This document shows, piece after piece, positions 11,515 through 19,868 of a stretch of DNA of 64,000 nucleotides (positions are counted from its first letter, which is position 1; each line of letters starts with the position of its first letter). Where the stretch lies: assembly GCF_014205115.1 (NCBI RefSeq), contig NZ_JACHMW010000001.1:2046001-2110000 (forward strand). Reading direction: 5' to 3'. Source of the DNA: Micrococcus endophyticus. GTDB lineage: Bacteria > Actinomycetota > Actinomycetes > Actinomycetales > Micrococcaceae. Below the pieces are notes generated by a model. The model searched no databases, was not told the origin of the DNA, and saw only the letters and a list, made by a program, of their open reading frames with translations. The translations under genes were made by a program, and so were the position numbers.

Positions 11515-11545
11515 CGGGCGCGCACCCCGGGAGGGTGCGCGCCCG
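11515..11545 (-). terminator. Hairpin terminator after the SRPBCC gene
   Basis: Perfect 13-bp arms (11515-11527 and 11533-11545) with a 5-nt loop, 52 bp past the stop of the gene at 11597. No U-tract, as for other hairpins here. Confidence 0.6.
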
Positions 11546-11596
11546 TCGTCGTGGGGCCGGTCCGCCGGCGATCCGGCGTCCGGCGAGGGCCGCCGG

Positions 11597-12079
11597 TCAG
11601 GCGACGGCGGAGGCCAGCTTCGCCAGCGACTCCTCCATCTGCTCCTCGGAGACCATCGGGAAGAGGTTCTTCTCCAGCAGCTCCGGATCGGTCACGGCGG
11701 TCCAGTCGTAGGTGAGGGACACGTCCGTGCTGCCGGAGCCGTTGTCCTCGAGCCGGTAGACCCACTGCCAGCCCTTGGGCTCGGTGCCGGCGGGGGCGGT
11801 CTTCCAGCCGACCAGCTTGTTCGGGTCGTAGGCGACCACGTGGTTGTCGGTCTGGTAGTCGCCCCCCATGTGCTCCGCGTGCATGTTCATGGTGAACACG
11901 TCGCCGACCTTCTGGATGCGCTGGGTCTTGTCGTCCGACTGCACCATGCCCGATCCGTCGAACTTTGCGTGGTTCGCGGGCAGTGTCAGGAAGTCGAACA
12001 CATCCTTGGCGGACGCGTCGATGGTCCGGGTGACGGTCTGCTGGGTCTCACCGTGGGCGGTCTTGTTCATCTCGGTCAT
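11597..12079 (-). CDS. SRPBCC (START-like) family protein
   Basis: A 160-residue protein with a Bet v1/START fold pattern: VTRTIDASAKDVFDFLTLPANHAKFDGSG at the N-terminus, a central sheet ending WKTAPAGTEPKGWQWVYRLE, and a terminal helix (MEESLAKLASAVA). The family binds hydrophobic ligands or acts as cyclase/dehydrase; substrate unknown. A TAGGTT box 6 nt before the ATG suggests leaderless transcription. It stands alone between hairpin-bounded genes. Confidence 0.8.
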   Translation of the reverse strand: MTEMNKTAHGETQQTVTRTIDASAKDVFDFLTLPANHAKFDGSGMVQSDDKTQRIQKVGDVFTMNMHAEHMGGDYQTDNHVVAYDPNKLVGWKTAPAGTEPKGWQWVYRLEDNGSGSTDVSLTYDWTAVTDPELLEKNLFPMVSEEQMEESLAKLASAVA

Positions 12080-12085
12080 GGGATC

Positions 12086-12091
12086 AACCTA
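12086..12091 (-). promoter_or_regulatory. Predicted -10 box of the SRPBCC gene
   Basis: TAGGTT on the minus strand, six bases before the ATG at 12079, with no room for a ribosome-binding site; consistent with a leaderless transcript. Confidence 0.5.
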
Positions 12092-12126
12092 GGCGCGGGG
12101 CCGGGGCGGGCGACAAGGTCTGAGGC

Positions 12127-12816
12127 TCAGTCCGGCACGTTGCGGCCACGACGGAACGCGGACACGCTGCGGTGGCCGGCCACGTTGAACCGCCACGGGA
12201 AGCGCACGGAGCCGCCCTCCCCTGAGACGCCGACGCGCGGGCCCGTCACGACCTCGATCGGCGGCTCGGCCGGATCGCGGGACGCGGGCGGGGCCAGGAG
12301 GAAGCGGGCGGGCGCGGCGAGGCGGGCCGGGGTGCCGCCGTCGTCGGCCACCTCCGGCGGCGCGGCGACGATCTCCACGGGCGCGTGGCCCATCTCCAGG
12401 GTGATGCCGAGGCCCTGGCCGAGGTTGCCCGGCCCGGAGAGCAGCTTGAGGCCGGTGTCCCGGCCACGGCGGGCCACCGCGAGGTCCCCACCCGCGAGCA
12501 CCTCGGCCGCACGCAGCAGCACACCGCCGGCCTCCCCCTCGGGGTGGCCCACCAGGTTCAGGCAGCGGTGGATGCCGTAGTTCAGGTACACGTACGTGCG
12601 CCGCGGCGGCCCGAACAGCGCGGCATTGCGCTCGGTGCGACCGCGGAACGAGTGGGCGCCGGGGTCCTCGCCCGCGTCCCCGTACGCCTCGGTCTCGGTC
12701 AGCCGCACGGTGACGGCGCCGTCCGGGGCGACGACGGTCAGCCGGCACCCCAGCAGCGTCGCGGCGAGCGCGGGCGAGGGGCCGTCGAAGGCCGCGGCGA
12801 GACGCTCCGGGGTCAC
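12127..12816 (-). CDS. 3-methyladenine DNA glycosylase (AAG/MPG family)
   Basis: A 229-residue base-excision repair enzyme removing alkylated purines. Seen: [21 protein letters not shown] (with the catalytic Glu in the TETEAY context), [30 protein letters not shown], and the GVLLRAAEV and [13 protein letters not shown] motifs of the family. The GTG at 12816 overlaps the panC stop by 4 bp (GTGA), so it is translationally coupled to panC, an unusual partner. The longer in-frame extension into panC is rejected. Confidence 0.93.
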   Translation of the reverse strand: MTPERLAAAFDGPSPALAATLLGCRLTVVAPDGAVTVRLTETEAYGDAGEDPGAHSFRGRTERNAALFGPPRRTYVYLNYGIHRCLNLVGHPEGEAGGVLLRAAEVLAGGDLAVARRGRDTGLKLLSGPGNLGQGLGITLEMGHAPVEIVAAPPEVADDGGTPARLAAPARFLLAPPASRDPAEPPIEVVTGPRVGVSGEGGSVRFPWRFNVAGHRSVSAFRRGRNVPD

Positions 12817-13826
12817 GGCAGCGGGCCGGCGGCGGGCAGGACCCGGTTGTCGATGAGGCGGACCGGCGGCACATGCGCGGCCACGAGTGCCAGGGCGTCC
12901 CGGCGCAGGGGCTGGCACAGCAGCTCGGCGCCGAGCTCCTCCAGCGTCTCCCGGTCCACCACCACGAGGTGGTCCAGCGTGACGCCCGGCTCGGCGGCCA
13001 CCTCCTCGCGGGCGGCCTGCACGTCCAGGACGCGGCCGGCGACGGCGGCCTCCTCGAGGCGCGTGAGGGCGCGGTTGAGCACCAGCGCGGCGTGCAGGCC
13101 GGCCTCGTCCAGGCGCGTGTTGCGGCTGGACAGGGCCAGCCCCTCGGGCGAGCGGACGATCGGCACCGCCCGCACGTCCACGGCCACGTCCAAGTCGTGC
13201 GCCAGACGGCGCAGCACGGCCAGCTGCTGGGCGTCCTTCTGCCCGAAGTAGCTGCGCAGCATGGCGGGGGCGGGCGGCATCGAGAGGTTCCAGAGCTTGG
13301 CCACCACGGTGCACACGCCGTCGAAGTGGCCGGGACGGGAGGCGCCCTCGAGCACCTCGCCCATGCGGCCGGCGCTCACCGAGACGATCGGGGCGTCCGG
13401 GTGCCCCGGATACATCTCCTCCACGGACGGGGCGAACACCACGTCCACGCCCACGGCGCCCAGCAGGTCCAGGTCCGCCTCGAGTGTGCGCGGGTAGTAC
13501 TCCAGGTCCGCGCGGTCCCCGAACTGGAGCGGGTTCACGAAGATGCTCGCCGCCACCACGTCGTTCTCCGAGCGCGCCTGTCGGGCGAGCGCGGCGTGCC
13601 CGCCGTGCAGGGCGCCCATCGTGGGCACGAGGCCCACGGAGACCTCCTCGCCCGGGTCCTCCGCGGCCGCGCGCCCCACGAGCTCGGCGACGGCGGCGCG
13701 GAAGTCCGCCTTCGTCGTCGTCAGGCGGGGGCGCGTGCCGCCGGCCTCCGGCACCTGGTCCTCCAGGGTGAGGCCGGTGCGGGGCGGGACGGGGGTGCGG
13801 TCGGGGACGCGGTCGAGCGGGGTCAC
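12813..13826 (-). CDS. panC: Pantothenate synthetase
   Basis: A 337-residue cytosolic enzyme joining pantoate and beta-alanine with ATP, the last step to vitamin B5. Seen: [10 protein letters not shown] (HIGH-equivalent), [32 protein letters not shown] and [11 protein letters not shown] (KMSKS-region equivalent). It carries about 35 extra N-terminal residues compared with the usual start near [11 protein letters not shown]. The GTG is preceded at 6 nt by TAGACT, suggesting a leaderless mRNA, which favours this longer form. No panB or panD is in the window. Confidence 0.95.
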   Translation of the reverse strand: MTPLDRVPDRTPVPPRTGLTLEDQVPEAGGTRPRLTTTKADFRAAVAELVGRAAAEDPGEEVSVGLVPTMGALHGGHAALARQARSENDVVAASIFVNPLQFGDRADLEYYPRTLEADLDLLGAVGVDVVFAPSVEEMYPGHPDAPIVSVSAGRMGEVLEGASRPGHFDGVCTVVAKLWNLSMPPAPAMLRSYFGQKDAQQLAVLRRLAHDLDVAVDVRAVPIVRSPEGLALSSRNTRLDEAGLHAALVLNRALTRLEEAAVAGRVLDVQAAREEVAAEPGVTLDHLVVVDRETLEELGAELLCQPLRRDALALVAAHVPPVRLIDNRVLPAAGPLP

Positions 13827-13832
13827 GGGCCG

Positions 13833-13838
13833 AGTCTA
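13833..13838 (-). promoter_or_regulatory. Predicted -10 box of leaderless panC
   Basis: TAGACT on the minus strand, 6 nt before the panC GTG. It supports the long panC N-terminus because transcription would begin at this codon. Confidence 0.5.
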
Positions 13839-13895
13839 GGACCCTCTCCCCCGGCCGCTCCCCGTCCTGCGTCCCGTCCCGCCTCCGGCGGAGGG

Positions 13896-14594
13896 TCAGC
13901 CGTCCTGGGCCGCGCCCTTCACCTGGCGGGCGGCGTCCTGGGACTCCGCCTTGAGGTCCTGCGCCTTGTCCGCGCCGTCCGCCTTCACGTGGTCGACGGC
14001 CTCGGTGGCCGACTCCTTCACGCTCTGCGCGGCGTCGCGCGCGACGGGCTCGAGGTCCTCGCGCAGCTGCTGGGCGACCTGCTTGGCCTCGTCCACCAGC
14101 GGGGCGGCCTGCTCCTTGAGGCCCTCGGCCGCACGCTGCTCCACGCGCGAGGCGGGGATCAGCGAGCTGACGAGCAGGCCCGCGCCGAACGCGATGAGGC
14201 CGGCGGCCAGCGGATTGCCGGCCGTGCGCCCGCGCAGCTGGGCCGGGGCCTGCTGCACGGCGTGCTGGGCGTCGTCGGCCCAGCCGGACACGCGGTCGCC
14301 CGCGTGGCCCATGGCGTCGCGGGCCTGGTCGGCGGCGCCGTGCATCGAGGCGCGCGCGTCGTCCGCCGCCGCGTGGGCGCGGTCGCCCATCGACGGCTGG
14401 CGGCCGTGGTCCTCCGGGGAGCCCATGATGTTCTCCTTCACCGAGAGCAGTCCGTCCTTCATGCGGTTCGTCTGGCGGCTGACGGCCTTGGTGGGGCTGA
14501 CCTTCTCGGCCAGCGCGTCCACGTCCTGACCCAGCTGGTGACGGGTGCGCTCGATCTCGGCGCGGATCTCGTCGGGATTGTTGCTCGTGGTCAT
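13896..14594 (-). CDS. DUF3618 family membrane-associated protein
   Basis: A 232-residue protein opening with the DUF3618 signature NNPDEIRAEIERTRHQLGQDVDALAEKVSP, then a long Ala/Asp/Gln helical region with repeated DQARDAM and DDAQHAV heptads, one membrane segment near residues 140-160 (NPLAAGLIAFGAGLLVSSLIPASR), and an amphipathic tail of repeated VKADG/DKAQDLKAESQDAARQV helices resembling LEA or apolipoprotein-like repeats. Third gene of an overlapping set; its ATG overlaps the preceding stop (ATGA). A role in envelope stabilisation or stress is inferred from context only. Confidence 0.8.
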   Translation of the reverse strand: MTTSNNPDEIRAEIERTRHQLGQDVDALAEKVSPTKAVSRQTNRMKDGLLSVKENIMGSPEDHGRQPSMGDRAHAAADDARASMHGAADQARDAMGHAGDRVSGWADDAQHAVQQAPAQLRGRTAGNPLAAGLIAFGAGLLVSSLIPASRVEQRAAEGLKEQAAPLVDEAKQVAQQLREDLEPVARDAAQSVKESATEAVDHVKADGADKAQDLKAESQDAARQVKGAAQDG

Positions 14595-15058
14595 CGCGTC
14601 TCCTTCGCGGGGTTCAGGGTCTCGGGGATCTCCTGAAGCGTCTCCTGGGTCTGCGGCAGACCCTTGATCTTCTCGAGGTGCTTCTTGCCCATCAGGGCGA
14701 GCACCGCGGCGCACACGCCCCACAGGACGGCCACGATCAGCGCGGCCCACCCCAGGTGCATGGCGGAGCCCAGCGCCCACATCAGCGCCAGGGACAGGAA
14801 CATCAGCAGGAAGAAGCCGCCCACGGCGGCGCCGGCCAGCAGGCCCGCCCCCGTGCCGGCCTTCTTCGCGGACTCCGTGGCCTCGGCCTTGGCCAGGGCG
14901 ATCTCCTGGCTGACCAGCGTGGAGAGCCGGGACGAGAGGCTCTTGAACATCTCGCCGAGGCTCTCGTGCTCGGCCCGGAACTCCGCCTGCGTGGGCGGCG
15001 GGGTGTGCGCGCCGGCGTGCGGCGTCGCGTCGCGGATCGACTCGTAGGGCGTGCTCAC
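14591..15058 (-). CDS. Phage-holin-like (DUF1469/Actinobacterial Holin-X) membrane protein
   Basis: A 155-residue protein with a soluble N-terminus (about 50 residues, EHESLGEMFKSLSSRLSTLVSQEIALAKAEATE) and two adjacent membrane helices (about 70-95 and 100-120), the layout of the 'putative actinobacterial Holin-X' family. Despite the name there is no phage gene nearby. It is the middle gene of three, overlapping both neighbours by 4 bp, which indicates a translationally coupled operon. Confidence 0.8.
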   Translation of the reverse strand: MSTPYESIRDATPHAGAHTPPPTQAEFRAEHESLGEMFKSLSSRLSTLVSQEIALAKAEATESAKKAGTGAGLLAGAAVGGFFLLMFLSLALMWALGSAMHLGWAALIVAVLWGVCAAVLALMGKKHLEKIKGLPQTQETLQEIPETLNPAKETR

Positions 15059-15858
15059 GCGCGGCCCCCGGGCTGGGACCGGTCGAACGGACGCTCGGCG
15101 GTCAGGCCGTGCTGCTCCGGCGCCTCGACGCCGTACGGGGTCTCCCCCGGGGCGACGGCGCGGCGCGGGGCGCCGCCGGCCACGCGGCCGTCCGCGTTCT
15201 CCAGCGAGTCGCTGGAGTAGGCCGGGGCCTGGGACTGCAGGTGGTGCGGGGTCACGTCCGCGTGGACGGCCTCCGGGCGCACGCCCTCCCGACGACGGCC
15301 GGCGAGCTGGTCCCCGGAGTCCGGGCGGCCGGCGTCGCGCATGCCGCGGGTCAGGCGGCCGGCCACCAGGCCGGCGCCCAGGGCGATCGCCAGGAACGTG
15401 CCCGGACGGCGGGCCGCGAAGCCGCGCACGTCCTGCAGCAGCTCCTGCGGGGACGCGGTCTCGAGGCGCTGGGTGAGGGCCTCGGCGCGGTCCGCCACGG
15501 ACGCGAAGCCCTGGCGCACCAGGTCGGTCTGGGGCTGCTCGCCGGAGACCACGCGGTGCAGGTCGTCCGTGTAGGTGCGGGCCTGGCCGGCCAGGCGCTC
15601 CCGCTGGGCGTGGGCCTGCGAGCTCATCTGCTCCTGGGCCTGGCCCGCCAGGGACTTCACCTGGTGCACGGCCTCGTCCTTGACGTGGCCGGCCTCCGCC
15701 TGGGCGGTGGAGGCCAGGTCCTGCGCCTTGGCCTTGGCGTCGTGGGCCACGGCCTGCGCCTGGCCCTGCGCCTCGCCGGCGACCTGCTCGGCCTTGTCCT
15801 TCGCGGTGGACTCCTCGGCGGAGGAGCCGCGGTGGGCGTTCGACGGATTCGTCGTCAT
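15055..15858 (-). CDS. Alanine-rich helical-repeat membrane protein (first gene of stress triad)
   Basis: A 267-residue protein. Residues 15-100 are a long Ala/Gln/Lys/Asp helix made of repeated KAEQVAGEAQGQAQAVAHDAK-like 11-mers; residues about 140-170 form a DUF3618-like segment with one membrane helix (RPGTFLAIALGAGLVAGRLTRG); the C-terminal 90 residues are disordered. The ATG follows GAGGAAGG by 6 nt. It starts the operon with the Holin-X-like and DUF3618 genes. Function unknown; the repeats resemble desiccation or membrane-coating proteins. Confidence 0.75.
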   Translation of the reverse strand: MTTNPSNAHRGSSAEESTAKDKAEQVAGEAQGQAQAVAHDAKAKAQDLASTAQAEAGHVKDEAVHQVKSLAGQAQEQMSSQAHAQRERLAGQARTYTDDLHRVVSGEQPQTDLVRQGFASVADRAEALTQRLETASPQELLQDVRGFAARRPGTFLAIALGAGLVAGRLTRGMRDAGRPDSGDQLAGRRREGVRPEAVHADVTPHHLQSQAPAYSSDSLENADGRVAGGAPRRAVAPGETPYGVEAPEQHGLTAERPFDRSQPGGRA

Positions 15859-16045
15859 GCTGTGCCTTCCTCGTCTGCGTCGGCGGGCCCCTGGCGGCCG
15901 GCCCTTCTGGCCGTCCGCGTCGCCGGGGTCCACCGGGCTTGGGCGCCACCCTAAGCACGGGAACGCGCGCGGAGACAGGGCTGAGCGCCACTGCGTTCCC
16001 ACCGACCTCCGAGCATCCGTGCAGGTCACCGGCGGGTCGAGGACG

Positions 16046-16082
16046 ACGACGGCGCCCCCCGGAAGCCGAGGGACGCCGTCGT
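16046..16082 (-). terminator. Hairpin after the S9 peptidase gene
   Basis: Nine-bp perfect arms ACGACGGCG (16046-16054) and CGCCGTCGT (16074-16082) around a 19-nt loop, 22 bp beyond the stop at 16105. The left arm contains one copy of the enriched GGCGCCGTCGTC 12-mer in inverse orientation. Confidence 0.45.
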
Positions 16083-16104
16083 GAGGTCAGGCCGGGCAGC
16101 GAGC

Positions 16105-18354
16105 TCAGGCCGGGTCCGGCGCGGTGAGGCCGAGCGTCTGCGGCGCGGTCGGCGCGCCCTCGCCGAGCACGTGCTCGCCCAGGAAGCCGAGGACGACCTC
16201 GTACCAGACCTTCGCGTGCTGCGGCGCGAGGATCCAGTGGTTCTCGTGCGGGAAGTACAGGAACCGGTGGTCGGTGGTGCCGTCGGCCGCGGCGGGCCGC
16301 CCGGACTTCGCCAGCAGCTCCGACCACAGGCGCAGCCCCTCGCCGATCGGCACGCGGTAGTCCTTGTCGCCGTGGATCACGAGCACCGGGGAGACGATGT
16401 CCCCCACGAAGCGGTGCGGGGAGTTCGCCTCCTGCATCTCCTCGTCCATCTCGCGCGCCCAGTAGAAGGCGGCGTCCGTCGTCGGGCCGAAGCCGTCGAG
16501 CGCCCACAGCGAGGCGTGCGTGACCACGGCCTTGAACCGGTCCGTGTGGCCGGCCACCCAGTTCGCCATGTACCCGCCGAACGAGCCGCCCATGGCGGCG
16601 GTGCGCTCGGCGTCGACGTCGTCCCGGGCCACGACGGCGTCCGTGAGCGCCATCAGGTCCGTGTAGGGCGCCTGACCCCAGCGGCCCCAGCCGCGCTCGA
16701 TGAACTCCTGCCCGTAGCCCGTGGACAGCGCAGGGTCCGGCAGCAGCACCGCGTAGCCGCGCGCGGCCATGATCCACGGGGTCCAGCGCCAGCTCCACGC
16801 GTTCCACGAGCCGAGCGGCCCGCCGTGGATCCACAGCAGCAGCGGGTGGCCGCCGGCGGGGGCCTGCCCCTCGGGGAGCACGAGCCAGCCGCGCACGCGC
16901 GTGCCGTCCTCGGCCGTGGTCTCGACGTCCTCGAGGGTGCCGGGGACCACGGGGCGCTCCACGGGGTTGGGCAGGCGCACGACGTCGCCGGTGGCCAGGT
17001 CGATCCGCGCGACCTCCGGCGGGAACAGGTAGGAGGAGCGCACGCCGTACGCGGTGGCGCCGTCCGGGGCGAGCACGACGTCGCTCCACGCCTCGTCCTC
17101 GGCGGTCACCTGGGCGACCTCGCCGGTGGCGACGTCGATGCGGAACACGGGGCGGCGTCCGTCCGAGTCCGCGAGCGCGATCACCGCCGAGTCGTCCGGC
17201 AGCCAGGCGACGACGTCGGCCCACCGGTCCCAGTCGTGGGCCAGGGGCGTGGTCTCGCCCGTGGCGGTGTCCATGACGTACAGGCGCGGGTGCGCGGCGG
17301 CGTGCGGGGTGGAGTCAGGGGTGCGGACGACGACGGCGCGCGAGCCGTCGTGGCTGACGGGGCCCACGTGAGCGTCCTCGCCCGGGACGTCGTGGAGGAC
17401 TCGGTGCTCGCCCGTGGCCAGGTCCACGCGCACGATCGTGCCCTCGCGGACGTTGCCGCGCGCCTCCGCCGTGGCGGCCGTGGTCAGCAGGAACGAGCCG
17501 TTCGGGGACACCTGGGCGCCGACGCCGAACGCGTGCGAGCGGGGGAACCCGGAGACGTGGCGCAGGTGGTGCGGGACGTCGTCGGCCTCGGGGGCGAGGC
17601 CGGAGGCCGCGGTGGTGGCGGACGAGGAGGCGGGCGTCGAGGCGGAGGCGGCGGTCGAGGCGGAGCCGGCGGCGCCGTCGTCGTGCCCGGACTGCGGGGT
17701 CGACTCCGGATCCGCGGCGTCCGCGTCCGAGGCGGGCTCGCCCTGCGGATCCACGCCCTCCTCGAGGACGAACAGCTCGGGGCGGGCGGGGCCGAGGTCG
17801 TGGTCCCAGAAGCGCACCGGGTAGCCGGTGTGCAGGATCGCGTCCACGCCGGCGTCCTTGCGGGCCTTCGCGAGCGCGGCATGCTCGGCCTCCGTGGACG
17901 CGCCGAGCAGACGGTCCGCCGTCACGACCACGCGGTCCGCCGCCGACGCGCAGGCCACCGAGGCGACGCCGCCGGGGCGGGAGAGCAGCACGCGGGCCTC
18001 GCCGCCGCGGGCGGGCAGGGCCCACAGGGCGCTGCGCTTCTCCGCCTCCGCGTCCGCCGGATCGGGGCGGGCCGAGGTGAAGTACAGGGTGCCGTCCGCG
18101 GCGAACTGCGCGCCGGCCTCGCCCTCGCGGGAGCGGGTCAGGCGGTGGGCCGGCCGCTCCCCGGCCGGGTCGACCTCCCACAGGGCGGAGGCGTAGCCGG
18201 TGCCCTTCGCGTCACGGGTGGCCACGGTGGTGACCAGGCGCGTGCCGTCCGGGCTGAGGGTGAGGCCGGAGACGCGGGGCAGGGCCGTGAAGGCGTCGAG
18301 GTCGTGGAAGGGGGTGGCGGGGGTCGGAGCGGGGGTGTCCGCGGTGGAGGTCAT
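16105..18354 (-). CDS. S9 family serine peptidase (acylaminoacyl/dipeptidyl peptidase type)
   Basis: A 749-residue cytosolic peptidase. The N-terminal 450 residues form a WD-like beta-propeller (repeated SPDGTRLVTT, SPNGSFLLTT, APDGATAYGV strands). The C-terminal alpha/beta hydrolase domain has the nucleophile MGGSFGGYMANW, the Asp in IHGDKDYRVP and the His in PHENHWIL. A low-complexity Ala/Ser/Thr insert near residues 210-245 sits inside the propeller. TAGAAA lies 7 nt before the ATG, consistent with leaderless transcription. It degrades peptides; substrate preference unknown. Confidence 0.93.
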   Translation of the reverse strand: MTSTADTPAPTPATPFHDLDAFTALPRVSGLTLSPDGTRLVTTVATRDAKGTGYASALWEVDPAGERPAHRLTRSREGEAGAQFAADGTLYFTSARPDPADAEAEKRSALWALPARGGEARVLLSRPGGVASVACASAADRVVVTADRLLGASTEAEHAALAKARKDAGVDAILHTGYPVRFWDHDLGPARPELFVLEEGVDPQGEPASDADAADPESTPQSGHDDGAAGSASTAASASTPASSSATTAASGLAPEADDVPHHLRHVSGFPRSHAFGVGAQVSPNGSFLLTTAATAEARGNVREGTIVRVDLATGEHRVLHDVPGEDAHVGPVSHDGSRAVVVRTPDSTPHAAAHPRLYVMDTATGETTPLAHDWDRWADVVAWLPDDSAVIALADSDGRRPVFRIDVATGEVAQVTAEDEAWSDVVLAPDGATAYGVRSSYLFPPEVARIDLATGDVVRLPNPVERPVVPGTLEDVETTAEDGTRVRGWLVLPEGQAPAGGHPLLLWIHGGPLGSWNAWSWRWTPWIMAARGYAVLLPDPALSTGYGQEFIERGWGRWGQAPYTDLMALTDAVVARDDVDAERTAAMGGSFGGYMANWVAGHTDRFKAVVTHASLWALDGFGPTTDAAFYWAREMDEEMQEANSPHRFVGDIVSPVLVIHGDKDYRVPIGEGLRLWSELLAKSGRPAAADGTTDHRFLYFPHENHWILAPQHAKVWYEVVLGFLGEHVLGEGAPTAPQTLGLTAPDPA

Positions 18355-18361
18355 GCGGACG

Positions 18362-18367
18362 TTTCTA
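18362..18367 (-). promoter_or_regulatory. Predicted -10 box of the S9 peptidase gene
   Basis: TAGAAA (minus strand), seven bases upstream of the ATG and with no Shine-Dalgarno in between. Confidence 0.4.
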
Positions 18368-18479
18368 TCGGTCCCCGCGTGATCCGGGCAACACGGGGTG
18401 GCGGGCGGTGGGCGGTGGGGAGCGCCGCGCGACGAGCGGCGAGCGGCGGGCGGTGGGCGGCGGGCGGCGGGCGGCGGTG

Positions 18480-18542
18480 CGCCAGGGCTGGCAGACGCGC
18501 CGCTGCGAGTTCCACGTAGCGGCGCGTCTGCCAGCCCTGGCG
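18480..18542. repeat. Perfect 25-bp inverted repeat, terminator-like
   Basis: Perfect 25-bp arms (18480-18504 and 18518-18542) with a 13-nt spacer; two further base pairs and a wobble can extend the stem to 28. It lies 39 bp past the stop of the gene at 18581 and is preceded at 18400-18480 by GGCGGGCGGTGGGCGGC low-complexity repeats. It may terminate the leftward transcript, though the arm length exceeds ordinary terminators. Confidence 0.7.
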
Positions 18543-18580
18543 AAAGGGGGGGTGGGGTGAGCGGGCGAGGCGGTGCGCGC

Positions 18581-19039
18581 TCAGTCCTGCGGCGCGACGC
18601 CGTCGGGCCGGTCGCCCGCGCGGATCCCCTGGAGCTGCTCGCCCAGCCAGTCGACGTACTCGCCGAGCCACGCGCCCGTGACCTGCTCGTTCCACGCCTG
18701 CCCGACCGCCGGCTGCGGGAACACGACGGCGTCCGAGAGCGTGTCCCGCAGGGCCAGGGCGGGGCCCTCGTCGTCCGAGACCGTCACCCACTGCATACCG
18801 TGGCGGGCGCCCAGGTGCTCGCCCAGCAGCACGGCGACGACGTCCAGCAGCACCGCCAGCTCGTCCGGGTCGAGCGCCTCGGCCTCGGAGACGGACCGGG
18901 CGAGGATGCCGTCGTAGTACGCGGCCACCGCGTCCAGGTCGAGGTGGTCCACGCCCTCCTGGGCGGCGAACTCGCGGCGGACGCGCACCCACTCCTGCTC
19001 GGGCTCGGACAGCGGGTGCATCTCGGGCTGCTCGGTCAT
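18581..19039 (-). CDS. Conserved protein, possibly DUF3806
   Basis: A 152-residue acidic soluble protein with a helical N-terminal half and LLGEHLGARHGMQWVTVSDDEGPALALRD plus QPAVGQAWNEQVTGAWLGEYVDWLGEQL in the C-terminal half, a pattern I associate tentatively with DUF3806. No catalytic motif is visible. Start at MTEQPEM; the frame continues upstream only through a family A repeat, and an ATG three codons earlier cannot be excluded. Function unknown. Confidence 0.7.
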   Translation of the reverse strand: MTEQPEMHPLSEPEQEWVRVRREFAAQEGVDHLDLDAVAAYYDGILARSVSEAEALDPDELAVLLDVVAVLLGEHLGARHGMQWVTVSDDEGPALALRDTLSDAVVFPQPAVGQAWNEQVTGAWLGEYVDWLGEQLQGIRAGDRPDGVAPQD

Positions 19040-19065
19040 GGCCTCCATCCTGCCAGGCCGGCCCG

Positions 19066-19119
19066 CTCCCGTTTCCCGCAAGGAAGGGGCAGGGGAGGCT
19101 CCCGTTTCCCGCACGAAAG
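19066..19119. repeat. Family A dispersed repeat, 2 copies
   Basis: Two minus-orientation copies of the core TTTCGTGCGGGAAACGGGAG: 19066-19087, degraded at its distal end, and 19096-19119, intact. They fill the gap between the genes at 18581 and 19128 and create a spurious upstream reading frame. Confidence 0.85.
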
Positions 19120-19127
19120 CGGCGGGG

Positions 19128-19289
19128 TCAGCCGACGCGTCGCGCCAGCGGCACCTGCACCGCGAACGCCGCGAGGCCCAGCACCGCCGCCCAGGGCCAC
19201 GCCGTCGTCGTGCCGGGATCCGTGCGGTCGGGGACCTCGTCCGGTGCGCCCCTCGCCCCCTCCTGTGCCGATGCTGTGGGCGGACTCAC
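19128..19289 (-). CDS. Predicted small membrane protein
   Basis: A possible 53-residue frame with GTG start at 19289: an acidic Pro/Thr-rich N-terminus, then one C-terminal membrane helix (TTAWPWAAVLGLAAFAVQVPL) and a basic end ARRVG. It is divergent from the phosphatase gene with a 35-bp gap. Support is the tail-anchored layout and absence of any other gene here; there is no database-like hallmark. Confidence 0.4.
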   Translation of the reverse strand: MSPPTASAQEGARGAPDEVPDRTDPGTTTAWPWAAVLGLAAFAVQVPLARRVG

Positions 19290-19324
19290 GCTAGCGCGTC
19301 CGGGGAAGTTGAGACACTGGGGGC

Positions 19325-19804
19325 ATGCGCATCATGACCGTCTGCCTGGGGAACATCTGCCGCTCGCCCGCCGCCGAGGCGGTGCTGCAGCGCAAGCTCG
19401 CGGAGGCCGGGCTCGCGGACGAGGTGACCGTGACCTCCGCCGGCACCGCCGACTACCACGTGGGCGATCGTCCGCACGAGCTCACCCGCGCGGTCGGCGG
19501 GGAGCTGGGCTACGCGTTCGAGTCCGTGGGCGTCCACCTCGCCGCCGAGCACCTGGACGAGGCTGACCTGGTGCTGGTCATGGACGAGTCGAACCTCGCG
19601 GACGTGCACGCGCTGGCCGCCACGGACGAGCGGCGGGCCAAGGTGCGGATGATGGGCGAGTTCGCCTCGGACGCGGCCACCGCCGGGGTGCTCGAGGTCC
19701 CGGACCCCTACGGGCACCCGCGCGCGCAGTTCGAGGACATGTACCGCCAGCTCGAGGACGCCGCCGACGGGGTGGTCGCAGCGATCCGCGACGGCCGCCT
19801 CTGA
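19325..19804 (+). CDS. Low-molecular-weight protein-tyrosine phosphatase
   Basis: A 159-residue cytosolic phosphatase. The P-loop CX5RS is CLGNICRSPAAEAV at residues 7-20, and the general-acid Asp is in VPDPYGHPRAQFEDMY near residue 120. Both catalytic elements are intact. Family members dephosphorylate tyrosine on kinases of capsule synthesis or on host proteins; no kinase gene is near, so the target is open. A GACACT box 6 nt before the ATG may be a leaderless -10. Confidence 0.94.
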   Translation: MRIMTVCLGNICRSPAAEAVLQRKLAEAGLADEVTVTSAGTADYHVGDRPHELTRAVGGELGYAFESVGVHLAAEHLDEADLVLVMDESNLADVHALAATDERRAKVRMMGEFASDAATAGVLEVPDPYGHPRAQFEDMYRQLEDAADGVVAAIRDGRL

Positions 19805-19842
19805 GCTCCGCCGCCGCGCGCCGGACCGCGCCCCCACCGGCC

Positions 19843-19868
19843 CTTTCGTGCGGGAGACGGGAGGCTCC
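19843..19868. repeat. Family A repeat, single copy carrying a ribosome-binding site
   Basis: One plus-orientation copy (GAAACGGG changed to GAGACGGG) abutting the GTG at 19869. Its GGGAGG lies 4 nt before that GTG, so the repeat supplies the Shine-Dalgarno of the next gene. Confidence 0.8.

Noticed and set aside
14591-15058. Prophage signal from the holin-like gene
   Set aside because: No lysin, portal, capsid or integrase is nearby; the family is a chromosomal actinobacterial membrane protein despite its name.
19042-19114. N-terminal extension of the DUF3806-like protein (MRETGASPAP...)
   Set aside because: The peptide is only translated family A repeat DNA; similar MRETG starts appear at several repeat clusters and are artefacts.
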